Positions 1-7,500 of a DNA stretch of 42,343 nt are shown in pieces. Source of the stretch: a virus; the IMG/VR virus record IMGVR_UViG_3300044731_000784, positions 1-42,343 of that record. One strand, written 5' to 3'. The stretch's first letter is position 1, and each line of letters begins with the position of its first letter. A program made the translations under genes and the position numbers. The notes under the pieces were generated by a model, which worked only from the letters and a program-made list of their open reading frames with translations, did no database searches and was not told where the DNA came from.

Positions 1-127
1 AGGAAGTACCAAAAAGTAGATTTAATAGAACTAATATATCAAGTGGAGTAGGTCAATACTTAACTTATATATTTAATAAAAAAAATGTAAAGATATTCAC
101 TCCAATAAGCTCATTAGCTTTTCATGG
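1..127. repeat. Terminal direct repeat, left copy (assembly overlap)
   Basis: Bases 1-127 are identical to bases 42217-42343. An exact 127-base end overlap is what a de Bruijn assembler with k=127 leaves on a circular contig, so this is read as closure of a circular (or circularly permuted) genome, not as a biological terminal repeat. It lies within the glycosyltransferase-like gene that spans the join. Confidence 0.93.
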
Positions 128-188
128 TGAGCATGAAAGTTTAATGCACCCAGAGGAACGAATTAAAACACCATTAATAAGTAAATGA
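1..188 (+). CDS. Glycosyltransferase-like protein, 3' part (gene spans the circle join)
   Basis: This is the C-terminal part of the gene that starts at 41775; joined across the overlap it encodes 209 residues. The reading frame here has codons at 3-5 and onward and stops with TGA at 186-188. The stop overlaps the next start in an ATGA arrangement, so translation is probably coupled to the small gene at 185. See the entry at 41775 for the N-terminal features. Confidence 0.8.
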   Translation, partial: EVPKSRFNRTNISSGVGQYLTYIFNKKNVKIFTPISSLAFHGEHESLMHPEERIKTPLISK

Positions 189-427
189 AAAAAAGAGATT
201 TAAAAGAAATAAAAAAACTTGCCGATAATTTACCACCTAGTAAATCATTGCAAAAATTTTCTGTAATTTTAAATGGGAAAAAAGAATATAAGTTTAGGCT
301 TGTAGATATAGACCATTATAGTAGATTAAAACATGCTCATTCTAAAAACAAAGAAACTGGCATGAAAGATTACATAGTTTGGTTAAAATCTAATAACGAA
401 AAAGTAAATAAAATGTTTAATCAATGA
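185..427 (+). CDS. Small hypothetical protein between two glycosyltransferase-like genes
   Basis: Eighty residues, very basic (rich in Lys, many in the first 20 residues), with no membrane segment or recognised motif. The start overlaps the stop of the preceding gene (ATGA) and its own stop overlaps the start of the next gene (424), so the three genes form a tightly coupled set. A role together with the flanking glycosyltransferases is inferred from position only; the family is not recognised. Confidence 0.75.
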   Translation: MKKRDLKEIKKLADNLPPSKSLQKFSVILNGKKEYKFRLVDIDHYSRLKHAHSKNKETGMKDYIVWLKSNNEKVNKMFNQ

Positions 428-1050
428 AAATAATAGTAGGAATAGCAACCATGAACGGACGCGAAGAACAATTAAAAAATACATTTGATAGCCTTTGCCC
501 TTATGTAGATGAAATAAACATTTACCACAACGGAATAGAAGCAATAGACTATACCGATAATGCTAAGTTTGAAAGCCTACAAAGATACAATGAACCGATT
601 TATTTCTTTTCATGTGATGATGATATAATATATCCAAAAGACTATATAAGCAAAACTATTGAATTAATAGAAGAGTATAAATGTATCATAACTTATCATG
701 GCAGGATTTTAAAAGGTAAAGGATTGAATTATTACAAAGGACACCAAGCATTTCATTGCAAAGGTGCTAATTATGTAAATAGATATATTGATGTAGCAGG
801 CACTGGTGTAACGGCTTTTAGAAATGATTATTTTAATCCAACAAAATTTTATAAAAGTGAATATAAAAGAATGTTTGACTTAGTATTTAGTTTAGAAGCT
901 AAAAAACAAGGCAAAAAAATATTATTAGGTAAGCACGATGCAAATTGGATTAAAGTCCAAAATATTCCACTAGAAAATACTATATATGGTATGGAAGTCA
1001 AAGACTGCTCAATTCAAAATAGTCTAGCAGATGAAATTCTTAGCTATTAA
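424..1050 (+). CDS. Glycosyltransferase-like protein (GT-A type, DDD motif)
   Basis: 208 residues. The N-terminus reads as a beta-strand plus nucleotide-binding start (MKIIVGIATMNGRE), followed at residues 61-67 by FFSCDDD, an acidic DxD-type motif after a beta-strand as in GT-A glycosyltransferases, where it binds the metal and nucleotide sugar. The rest lacks membrane segments, suggesting a cytoplasmic enzyme. It is coupled by a 4-base overlap to the small gene upstream and converges on the tail-fibre gene at 1047, whose 3' end overlaps it by 4 bases. The acceptor (virion protein, phage DNA or host glycan) cannot be told from sequence. Confidence 0.72.
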   Translation: MKIIVGIATMNGREEQLKNTFDSLCPYVDEINIYHNGIEAIDYTDNAKFESLQRYNEPIYFFSCDDDIIYPKDYISKTIELIEEYKCIITYHGRILKGKGLNYYKGHQAFHCKGANYVNRYIDVAGTGVTAFRNDYFNPTKFYKSEYKRMFDLVFSLEAKKQGKKILLGKHDANWIKVQNIPLENTIYGMEVKDCSIQNSLADEILSY

Positions 1051-2066
1051 ACTGAATAATATTGTATAACTGCTCTAGCTGACCTATAACCTGCTGAACC
1101 TCTATAAATCTTAATTTCATAACCAGTACCTCCACTATTTATTTTTAATTCTGATATACCACCATTCACACTAGGCGACATTCCATCACCTACTACTGCT
1201 GTTGCTAATGTACCACTTCCGTTATATAAAGCAGACCCATTTGCAGTTGAACCAGAAGGTATCTCTGGAACAGGACAATCTGGTGGCAATCCACAAGTAA
1301 CTGATGTTACAGATACTCCTGCATTTGCATAAATTAATGTAAGTCTTAAAGTAACTAATTTACCTACTTGCGACCATCTATAAGAATGATTAGTTGCACC
1401 AGATGGAGCTGTTGTTGCAGTCCATGTTATTGAACCACTATATACTTGTTCTGCAATATCTTTAAATGTATTATCTGTACCGTTTGCAGTTGTATTTGTA
1501 TTATTAGCTCTAAATGAGTAAGCAGATAATGATGTGCTTTGATATATCGTATCAAAATAAGTTTTTAGAAACGATTTAACATTTGCAAAAGTAACTTTCT
1601 TTTGTTTATTAGTGTCTGCTGTATCTACAATATTTATTAAGTCTGCATCTAATGGAGTCGTTTTTCCTGTTAATCCGTTTGCAAAAGCTCCAAAATTAAC
1701 ATCTGTTAAATCATCTTGCTTACCATCTAAAGCAGTTTGTAAATCTGTTTGGTCTGATAAATCTCCTGTAATATCACCCCATATAGCAGAACCACCTCCA
1801 CCTCCACCACATTCACACCTGCAATCTGTTCTTAATCCTACTAAATAAGTATATAATAAATCAAATGTAGTGTAAATACCACCATTAATCAAAGTAACAT
1901 CATCTAATTTTATTTCATAGGTATTTCTATAATCCTTAATAGTAAATGTATATTCACTATATGCAAATGTTGTTTCAGTTGCATTAAATTCAGCAATTAC
2001 ATTACCACTACTATCCTTTAAAACTAAAAGACAATCCGATTTACTTATGTTGGTTACAATGCACAT
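1047..2066 (-). CDS. Tail-fibre/receptor-binding-like protein with Gly-rich hinge
   Basis: 339 residues in modules. Residues 1-88 are an N-terminal domain also found, diverged, in the protein at 2878-3885; it probably docks to the virion. A Cys-containing stretch and six glycines (about 88-93) form a hinge. After this comes a segment with GDLSDQTDLQTALDGKQDDL, a pattern common in phage fibre shafts, then a Ser/Thr/Gly-rich C-terminal domain ending in YYSV, typical of receptor-binding tips. The gene follows the holin-like gene with a TAATG overlap. The virion role is inference from domain style and position. Confidence 0.7.
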   Translation of the reverse strand: MCIVTNISKSDCLLVLKDSSGNVIAEFNATETTFAYSEYTFTIKDYRNTYEIKLDDVTLINGGIYTTFDLLYTYLVGLRTDCRCECGGGGGGSAIWGDITGDLSDQTDLQTALDGKQDDLTDVNFGAFANGLTGKTTPLDADLINIVDTADTNKQKKVTFANVKSFLKTYFDTIYQSTSLSAYSFRANNTNTTANGTDNTFKDIAEQVYSGSITWTATTAPSGATNHSYRWSQVGKLVTLRLTLIYANAGVSVTSVTCGLPPDCPVPEIPSGSTANGSALYNGSGTLATAVVGDGMSPSVNGGISELKINSGGTGYEIKIYRGSAGYRSARAVIQYYSV

Positions 2067-2242
2067 TATTTACCTGAAACATTAAAATCTTTTGCAACTA
2101 CTCCTAATACTGCAATTGATACAGCTATTATTAATTGTGCTACTTGTTCTTTGCTACCTGTAAATCCTTCCGAAATAAATGTTTGAGCTACTAATAAGCC
2201 TGATGCTATTGCACCTATTAATGTCGTTTTCCAATTTTTCAT
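2066..2242 (-). CDS. Holin-like small membrane protein
   Basis: 58 residues starting MKNWKTTLIGAIASGLL. Two hydrophobic segments are visible: about residues 6-22 and 36-50 (LIIAVSIAVLGVVA), ending in AKDFNVSGK. Short proteins of this plan, with an N-terminal KNWKTT-type start and a C-terminal AKD-N motif, are common in Bacteroidota phages and often called holins. The start overlaps the stop of the gene at 2239-2607 (ATGA) and its stop overlaps the fibre gene start (TAATG). Function is inferred, not proven. Confidence 0.65.
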   Translation of the reverse strand: MKNWKTTLIGAIASGLLVAQTFISEGFTGSKEQVAQLIIAVSIAVLGVVAKDFNVSGK

Positions 2243-2607
2243 AATTTATTTTTTTTAATGTTATTAAATGATTTTAACCTTTTTTTATTTTCTTTTAAAT
2301 TTTCAAATTCACTATTTACAATTTGTTCAACTTGTTCAGCATTGTAATCATCTTTTAATATTAATATATATTGATTAATTACATCTTTTTGAGAATATTT
2401 TTTTAAATCAGTTCTTATGTTTTTTCTTATTAAATTATCTTTTTTTATTTCTTTTCTAGTTGCATCTTTTTCCGCTTCTACAATTTGAACTGGAGTACGA
2501 ATTTCTTGCTTTTTTTCTATAACTGGCACTAATTCCTTAGTCGTGTCTGAAACGCTAGAAATTGACTTAAAAAACTGCATTATTAATTCAATAATTGATT
2601 GCCACAT
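2239..2607 (-). CDS. Hypothetical protein, charged helical, possible lysis accessory
   Basis: 122 residues. A short hydrophobic start (MWQSIIELIMQFF) is followed by a long Lys/Glu-rich, probably helical body with a Lys-rich tail. It overlaps the membrane-protein gene upstream by 25 bases and the holin-like gene downstream by 4 bases. That placement, and a layout of membrane-near start plus long helix, would fit a spanin-like or other lysis accessory protein, but no family is recognised. Confidence 0.6.
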   Translation of the reverse strand: MWQSIIELIMQFFKSISSVSDTTKELVPVIEKKQEIRTPVQIVEAEKDATRKEIKKDNLIRKNIRTDLKKYSQKDVINQYILILKDDYNAEQVEQIVNSEFENLKENKKRLKSFNNIKKNKL

Positions 2608-2852
2608 TGTTTTTCTTCTTTTAATTCAGGTTCTTCACTTTTATTTATGAAAAGATAGCTAAAAAAATTAATTGGATTAATGTCATCTTTTGCAATGCCA
2701 AGTTTATTATTTATTACTGCAACTTGACTTTCTAGCTTATTTGTCTTTTCTACATATTTGTCAATTTTGAAATAAGTTTGACTTGTAAAAAAGCAAACAA
2801 TAGTAAACATTATTCCTGTTATTGTCTTATAAAAAAAATCTTGGTTTTTCAT
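2583..2852 (-). CDS. Hypothetical single-pass membrane protein
   Basis: 89 residues. One clear membrane segment at about residues 10-25 (TITGIMFTIVCFFTSQ) is followed by a coiled-coil-like stretch (KIDKYVEKTNKLESQVAVINNKL) and an acidic Lys/Glu tail. The short cytosolic N-terminus and long outer part resemble an inner-membrane spanin or antiholin topology. It is next to the holin-like gene, so a lysis role is plausible but unproven. Confidence 0.6.
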   Translation of the reverse strand: MKNQDFFYKTITGIMFTIVCFFTSQTYFKIDKYVEKTNKLESQVAVINNKLGIAKDDINPINFFSYLFINKSEEPELKEEKQCGNQLLN

Positions 2853-2877
2853 ACAAAATTAAAAATATTTTATGGTT

Positions 2878-3885
2878 TTAAAGTTTATACCATTTAGCTC
2901 CGTCTGTTACAAATTCAAACGCTACATCATTACCTGTGTAATCATAATGAGTATCACCATCAATATTGCTCCCAGATTGTGGATTAATTGTAATATTATG
3001 ATTTTTTGATTTTCTTTTAATTATTATTCTTGCAGTCATGCCATTAAAAAACATTTCAGATGCAATTGGCAAAATTATAGTTTTGCTTGATGCAGAATTA
3101 TCAACTATTATAATTGATGCACATGTAGAAGCATCTAATGTAGTATTAGAGTTTATAACCTCAATAGATGTTGCATAGAATCCATTTACTTGTAATTTTG
3201 CTTTGTTTGTAGTAGTTTCAAAGTTATCTATGTCAATACCTACTTTTGCATTTTTAAGGATTGTAAAAGCATCTGATGTAGCCCCATTACCATTCCCTAC
3301 TACTATAAGTCTATCAGTTGAATCAAATGCTATTGTATTATTAGGAGTATAATCTGTATTTTGAAACCCAAATGAAGTTTCTACATAAGATTTTGCAGTT
3401 GTTTCATATCCAGTTGCCATTGAAGATTTGCCACTTGCAATATTTCCAATACCTATTGATATTGACACTTCTCCACTTGCAGTATTACCACCACCAATAG
3501 CAGTAGAATAATCCCCACTAGCAGTATTTGCAACCCCAATAGAAACTGCATTTAATCCTGTAACTGTACTAGCATAAAAACTTCCTGCATCATAGTTTTC
3601 AGAGTATAGGTAGTAAGAACCTCCTCCACCTCCACTATCACAACCTACGATACTAGCATCTATTAAATCCGCTAAATCTTGCATAGTAGTTAATCCACTA
3701 ATAGGAAAAGCGGTAGAATATAATTGCCAACTAGTTTCCGTATCTCGTATAAATATTCTATCTGAAAATAAAGTGTAAGTAGTATTACCAAGTAAAAATT
3801 GAGCAACTATTTCACTATCTTGATTAGTTAATGTCAATCTGCAATTATCTACCGAAATATCTGTTATTATGTTACAACCTGACAT
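2878..3885 (-). CDS. Tail-fibre-like protein with YadA-head-like repeats
   Basis: 335 residues. Residues 1-85 resemble the N-terminal domain of the protein at 1047-2066 (similar spacing of an NITDIS/NISKSDC start and a TTYTLF/TTFAYS strand), followed by five glycines. Residues about 113-160 contain degenerate 14-residue repeats of the form ASG-(Y/E/K)-S-x-(A/S)-x-G, as in trimeric autotransporter adhesin heads (Hep_Hag/YadA type). The C-terminal 90 residues look like a beta-rich tip with SASSKTIILP and a final WYKL. It is probably a trimeric receptor-binding fibre. It lies downstream of the capsid gene terminator and no separate promoter was seen. Confidence 0.72.
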   Translation of the reverse strand: MSGCNIITDISVDNCRLTLTNQDSEIVAQFLLGNTTYTLFSDRIFIRDTETSWQLYSTAFPISGLTTMQDLADLIDASIVGCDSGGGGGSYYLYSENYDAGSFYASTVTGLNAVSIGVANTASGDYSTAIGGGNTASGEVSISIGIGNIASGKSSMATGYETTAKSYVETSFGFQNTDYTPNNTIAFDSTDRLIVVGNGNGATSDAFTILKNAKVGIDIDNFETTTNKAKLQVNGFYATSIEVINSNTTLDASTCASIIIVDNSASSKTIILPIASEMFFNGMTARIIIKRKSKNHNITINPQSGSNIDGDTHYDYTGNDVAFEFVTDGAKWYKL

Positions 3886-3901
3886 ATTTAATATTTATTT
3901 T

Positions 3902-3930
3902 AAAAAATAGGCTGTGATTAACACAGCCTA
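3902..3930 (-). terminator. Intrinsic terminator after the capsid gene
   Basis: A perfect 9-bp inverted repeat (TAGGCTGTG / CACAGCCTA, loop of 5) is followed, in the minus-strand direction, by TTTTTT. It lies 30 bases after the capsid-protein stop codon and should end most capsid mRNA before the fibre gene. Confidence 0.88.
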
Positions 3931-3959
3931 ATATAAACAAAACAAACGAACTCTTTTTA

Positions 3960-5051
3960 TTATGATACTACTGCTGGACAGAAATTGAAATCTGAACAAC
4001 TAATATCGCCACAACCTAAAAGGTATTTTAATTTGAAATTACCCTCACCACCTGTACAAGTGTACTTAGCAGTAGGTATGTAGAACAAATCAAAATGTTT
4101 AGATAAGGTTACAGTCCATTGTCCACCATCTACACAGGTATCAAACTCCATTGCATAATCATATTTAATTCCATTGATTACCATTGTAGTTCTTACTGAA
4201 TTTTCTTTGAACCACTCCCAATTACCTGTATATCTGTAAGGCTCTATAATTTGGATAGCTCCTTTTGCCCATGTAAGCGCCGCACATTCATTTAAAACTG
4301 CATCACTATTTGAATCATAGTAATATTGTAAGTCTGGTAATTGTGTTGCATCTAATCCTATTGCAGTATTTCCGATTGATAATTTCAATAATTGATTGTA
4401 CATTTTTAACCAACGACCACCTACTACCATATAGCCATCATTCGCACCGATACCATCATATTCAGCATCTACAAGTGGAAATGTTGCTACATTCACAGCT
4501 CCAGAACTATTTACTAAGTTCAATGTTTTAGGACTTGTCAAAGATGAAGTTCCATCTGTGTAATTACCCATCAAAGCATTTGCTCTTGATATTAATTCTT
4601 TGTCCATATCTCTTAAAACTGCTTTACTAGCTCTTTCAAGCTCTTTAGCTAAATAAGGGTCTTTGTTATAACAAACGTCCTCAAATTGAGCATTACTTAA
4701 AGTAAATTTCTTAGCTATATAGCCTGTTACAGTTACATCTATTTGTTCATATTGCGCTCCACCCTCTGCAACTGGTGTACATGGGTTAGTATATGAATCA
4801 CTTGTAGTATCTGTACAAAATGATTTTGGTATATTTACTCTTATTTTTGGGAATGAAGTATTAGGAAGTGCCTTATCTCTAAGTTCTTGCTCCATTTTCA
4901 TCAAAATATCTTCGTAACCATTTCTGTTTTGATTACTTATTAAAGCGAAATATGCGCCTGAAGCATCTACATAATTTTCAGGCATACTTGGTTTTGCATT
5001 TAAGTCATATATTAGACTATTGCAAAGCGTTGCTACTGGTGTTACAGCCAT
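3960..5051 (-). CDS. Probable major capsid protein
   Basis: 363 residues, preceded by its own strong promoter and leader and followed by an intrinsic terminator, the arrangement expected for a highly expressed virion protein. The N-terminal third holds a charged helix (YEDILMKMEQELRDKAL) like the delta/N-arm region of HK97-fold capsid proteins. A helix KELERASKAVLRDMDKELISRANALM is followed by beta-rich domains (VVGGRWLKMYNQLLKL, GAIQIIEPYRYTG). The last 40 residues are Cys-rich. No family signature could be checked; the call rests on composition, size and genetic setting. The gene is unusually far from the portal and scaffold genes, with an opposite-strand block between them. Confidence 0.68.
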   Translation of the reverse strand: MAVTPVATLCNSLIYDLNAKPSMPENYVDASGAYFALISNQNRNGYEDILMKMEQELRDKALPNTSFPKIRVNIPKSFCTDTTSDSYTNPCTPVAEGGAQYEQIDVTVTGYIAKKFTLSNAQFEDVCYNKDPYLAKELERASKAVLRDMDKELISRANALMGNYTDGTSSLTSPKTLNLVNSSGAVNVATFPLVDAEYDGIGANDGYMVVGGRWLKMYNQLLKLSIGNTAIGLDATQLPDLQYYYDSNSDAVLNECAALTWAKGAIQIIEPYRYTGNWEWFKENSVRTTMVINGIKYDYAMEFDTCVDGGQWTVTLSKHFDLFYIPTAKYTCTGGEGNFKLKYLLGCGDISCSDFNFCPAVVS

Positions 5052-5098
5052 TGTTTTTATATTTAAAAATTTGAATAATAATTTTTTTGTGTAATTGC

Positions 5099-5144
5099 AA
5101 AGGCTACAACCTCGAAAGTTATTTTAGAAAGGATAACCAACCTC
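5099..5144 (-). promoter_or_regulatory. Direct repeats in the capsid mRNA leader
   Basis: In plus-strand terms, AAAGG-N3-CAACCTC (5099-5113) is followed by AAAGG-N5-CAACCTC (5128-5144). Both lie in the roughly 120-base untranslated leader between the capsid promoter and its start codon. The remaining leader is almost pure A/T, so the repeated GAGGTTG...CCTTT on the mRNA strand stands out as a possible protein-binding or stability element. Confidence 0.5.
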
Positions 5145-5173
5145 AAAAAGATTTCATATTTCTATGATAAAAT

Positions 5174-5203
5174 TAAATATAATTGTTTTTTTTTAATTTG
5201 CAA
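5174..5203 (-). promoter_or_regulatory. Late-type promoter of the capsid gene
   Basis: On the minus strand: TTG (5203-5201), 19-base spacer, TATATTTA (5181-5174). The same TTG-N19-TATATTTA layout precedes the genes at 11131, 14547 and 21876, which strengthens the call. It fits the Bacteroidota consensus TTG-N19-TAnnTTTG apart from the final A. Confidence 0.72.
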
Positions 5204-5243
5204 GTTTTATTTAAAATATTTTTATTTTTTAAATATTTATTAA

Positions 5244-5252
5244 TATATTTGC
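5244..5252 (+). promoter_or_regulatory. Promoter -7 element of the 5256 gene
   Basis: TATATTTGC ends four bases before the ATG at 5256. Transcription starting 4-7 bases after the element would begin at or just next to the start codon, giving a leaderless or almost leaderless mRNA. Confidence 0.65.
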
Positions 5253-5255
5253 AAT

Positions 5256-5831
5256 ATGTTTAAATTCATAAAAAAATACTTTAAAAAAGATAGAAAAGAA
5301 TTAATAGGAAACAAAGATGTAATTCTTAAGTTAGTTTATACGGATGTGTTTAATAACAAATGGTATGCACCAGAAGAACTTAGCGATTATCCATTTATAA
5401 GGCTTAACCAAATACAAACATATTCAAGATATACAGAATTAAAACTTGATAATTCAAGGCTTGTTAAAATTGCAGATACTTGCATGGAAGCATTAAAAGA
5501 GGGTCGCAATCAAGATGCAATGATATTGATTAATGAGATTAAAGTAGCAGAGCAGTTGTTTTGTGAAAAGAACACGTTATTAAAATTAGCAAGTTCAATG
5601 TTCTTGCTAAATGATGAACGAGCGAATAGTTTAAATGAGCAAATAGAAGCACAAAAGATTGAAATAATGCTCAATGATGCAGATGCAATGGCTTTTTTTT
5701 TGCCCATTGCTTACCAAACCTTACAAGGCTACAAAAACAACTCGGACTTGCAGGTAGTAGAATATTTACAAAAGACACTTCCAATTATAGAAAGATTGAA
5801 TTATCTTATATCGAATACTTCAATAGAGTAG
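5256..5831 (+). CDS. Conserved phage protein with candidate -1 frameshift site (tail-chaperone-like arrangement)
   Basis: 191 residues with a basic start (MFKFIKKYFKKDRKE), then VYTDVFNNKWYAPEEL and a helical body with CEKNTLLKLASSMFLLNDE, ending ADAMAFFLPIAYQTL. Proteins of this pattern occur in Bacteroidota phages, but the function is not known to me. At 5693-5701 a run of nine T lies in frame as GCT-TTT-TTT-TTG, and the -1 frame is open from 5678 to 5998. A slip would make a longer protein of about 248 residues, the logic of gpG/gpGT tail-assembly chaperones. It is the first gene of a plus-strand block wedged between capsid and tail genes. Confidence 0.72.
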   Translation: MFKFIKKYFKKDRKELIGNKDVILKLVYTDVFNNKWYAPEELSDYPFIRLNQIQTYSRYTELKLDNSRLVKIADTCMEALKEGRNQDAMILINEIKVAEQLFCEKNTLLKLASSMFLLNDERANSLNEQIEAQKIEIMLNDADAMAFFLPIAYQTLQGYKNNSDLQVVEYLQKTLPIIERLNYLISNTSIE

Positions 5832-6001
5832 TAGATGAAGTAAATATGAGCTTATTATCTATAAGTGAACACTCAAATATGAGTATAAGTGATTTGACAT
5901 ATAATGTTACTACTTTAGAGTTGTTTAGCTTATGGAATAGTATAATACATAAAGTAGAATTACAAAATAAGGCTATAGAGGAACAAAATAATAAATTATA
6001 A
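5678..6001 (+). CDS. Frameshifted C-terminal extension (-1 frame after T9 run), or separate short ORF
   Basis: The -1 frame opens right after a TGA at 5675-5677 and runs to TAA at 5999-6001. After the T9 run it reads like real protein: LQKQLGLAGSRIFTKDTS, then IELSYIEYFNRVVDEVN, then a helical end with LELFSLWNSIIHK and EEQNNKL. No ATG, GTG or TTG occurs in this frame before ATG 5846, where only 51 residues remain, so most of the coding-like sequence could be reached only by frameshifting (or slippage of RNA polymerase on T9). A homopolymer sequencing error is the main alternative. Confidence 0.6.
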   Translation, partial: CRCNGFFFAHCLPNLTRLQKQLGLAGSRIFTKDTSNYRKIELSYIEYFNRVVDEVNMSLLSISEHSNMSISDLTYNVTTLELFSLWNSIIHKVELQNKAIEEQNNKL

Positions 6002-6003
6002 TT

Positions 6004-6032
6004 TTGTTTTTTCAAAAAGTTTATTATATTTA
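6004..6032 (+). promoter_or_regulatory. Late-type promoter upstream of 6038
   Basis: TTG at 6004-6006, an 18-base spacer and TATATTTA at 6025-6032, six bases before the ATG at 6038. It matches the four minus-strand late-type promoters except for one base less in the spacer. Confidence 0.6.
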
Positions 6033-6037
6033 ATACT

Positions 6038-6865
6038 ATGATAAATTGCTTTGAAAATATTATTGGTGTCATCGGATGCAAAGGAGCTGAATCTACTAGT
6101 GGACTTTATTTGAATGGAACGGAAGGAATCGAAGGTATTAGTATAAAAACGGCTTCACTAAGTGCAGATAGTGAAACTATTACAGGACATGACCTATTAA
6201 AAGGATGTATAAAAAAAGCATCTACTGAAATAATTTTACAAGCAAGTGAAAAGCTAAGTAGGTACTTTCAATTTAATACAATACTTGATAACTATACTTA
6301 TTTGAATAACGGAGTAGCTACAACCAACCCACCTGCATTATTATTTCCGTTTGATAGCTATAATCTTTATTCATGCTATTATATAGATACATTAGTATTT
6401 AAAAGCTCAGATAGTCAAACTGCAATACTCACAATAAATGGAGTTAATCAAAATCTTACATTAGTTGCAAATACTGATTATGTTTTGCAAGTAAACAAAG
6501 AGTATTACGATAGCTTAACTATTCAAATAACAGGAACTAACATATATACAAATACATCATTCTTTAATGGTATCATACAAAAAAGATGTAGTGAGGATAA
6601 ATTTTGGTGTATGTATAAAAAGGAATTAGCTATGCCTATAAAGTATTTAGCTGGTTCAATGTTCTTTGCAGAAGTCATCAATAGTGATAGATATAACCTA
6701 GTTACTTTTACAAATAAAGAATTGGCTAGTGATAACTATACTCGATGTGATGCAATGGCTAAAAAATATTTGACATCTGCTATTGAAAAAATAAAAAATT
6801 CAATTCCAAATAGTTGTGGATGTTTGAAATGTACTGATATTAATTATTCATACGCTAAACCATAA
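6038..6865 (+). CDS. Putative virion structural protein
   Basis: 275 residues. The N-terminus MINCFENIIGVIGCKG...SGLYLNGTEGIEGIS is a pattern I associate with a family of structural or connector proteins in Bacteroidota phages. Next come a helical region (LKGCIKKASTEIILQASEKLSRYF), a beta-rich middle and a helical C-terminus with SCGCLKCTD near the end. It has its own late-type promoter and sits in a block of virion genes. The exact role (neck, connector or tail) cannot be fixed from sequence. Confidence 0.6.
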   Translation: MINCFENIIGVIGCKGAESTSGLYLNGTEGIEGISIKTASLSADSETITGHDLLKGCIKKASTEIILQASEKLSRYFQFNTILDNYTYLNNGVATTNPPALLFPFDSYNLYSCYYIDTLVFKSSDSQTAILTINGVNQNLTLVANTDYVLQVNKEYYDSLTIQITGTNIYTNTSFFNGIIQKRCSEDKFWCMYKKELAMPIKYLAGSMFFAEVINSDRYNLVTFTNKELASDNYTRCDAMAKKYLTSAIEKIKNSIPNSCGCLKCTDINYSYAKP

Positions 6866-6868
6866 GAT

Positions 6869-7138
6869 ATGATTTGTTGCGGAACATATGCGAATTTAGG
6901 ATGTAGAAATCCATGTTTACCTTTTGACTTTGGTGAAAACCATATGGCAGGAACTTATATATTTGAAGTAGGTTACAATGATGCAGTTGCTCATTACGAA
7001 ATTGATTTGTTATTAAGTGAACCTATTATTTTCGATATTCCATTGAATGAGAATTATTCATATACAGCAAGGCTTATATTTCCAAATGGTGATATAATGT
7101 GTTATAAATTCAAAACACAAGTATATGTTGTTTCTTAG
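6869..7138 (+). CDS. Hypothetical Cys-rich protein, probable virion-associated
   Basis: 89 residues starting MICCGTYANLGCRNPCLPFDFG (five Cys in the first 16), then a likely beta-sandwich with GTYIFEVGYNDAVAHYEIDLL and SYTARLIFPNGD. It follows the 6038 gene after 3 bases and overlaps the membrane-protein gene at 7125, so it is co-transcribed with them. No family function is known to me. Confidence 0.62.
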   Translation: MICCGTYANLGCRNPCLPFDFGENHMAGTYIFEVGYNDAVAHYEIDLLLSEPIIFDIPLNENYSYTARLIFPNGDIMCYKFKTQVYVVS

Positions 7139-7439
7139 CTTAATCCTTATACTATTCACTTATTGTCTATCTACTATCATTGATGAGTTTATGAACCCAA
7201 ACATGATATTAAATTGGTATTACACATGGCTTACTAAAATAGGCAATGTAATAAATGATGAGTTAGGAAATGTTATAAGTGCTAAATGGTTTATTTATCC
7301 TATTGGATTTTGTAAGATTTGCACGAATGTTTGGCTAACTTTCTTTATATGCTTATTCGCTTGTTTATTTGGCTATATCGAGCCTTTTTATATACTACCT
7401 ATATTAGTATTTAGTAATTATCTTACTATTAAATTTTAG
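7125..7439 (+). CDS. Membrane protein of unknown function
   Basis: 104 residues with an N-terminal membrane segment (MLFLSLILILFTYCLSTII), a soluble loop with GFCKIC, and a long hydrophobic C-terminal half (WLTFFICLFACLFGYIEPFYILPILVF) that can span the membrane once or twice. The start lies inside the preceding gene (14-base overlap). A holin or superinfection-exclusion role is possible but not shown. Confidence 0.6.
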   Translation: MLFLSLILILFTYCLSTIIDEFMNPNMILNWYYTWLTKIGNVINDELGNVISAKWFIYPIGFCKICTNVWLTFFICLFACLFGYIEPFYILPILVFSNYLTIKF

Positions 7440-7478
7440 ATTTATTTAATTTTATTTTTATATTTATGTAATTATATG

Positions 7479-7486
7479 TATTTTTG
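7479..7486 (+). promoter_or_regulatory. Promoter -7 element before the cytosine methyltransferase
   Basis: TATTTTTG matches TAnnTTTG and ends 14 bases before the ATG at 7501. No clear TTG lies at the expected -33 distance, so this is a moderate call. Confidence 0.45.
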
Positions 7487-7500
7487 CATTAAATATATTT

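Noticed and set aside
1612-1848. Opposite-strand ORF over the fibre gene
   Set aside because: It is a shadow: its proline run is the reverse of the glycine hinge of the 1047-2066 protein.
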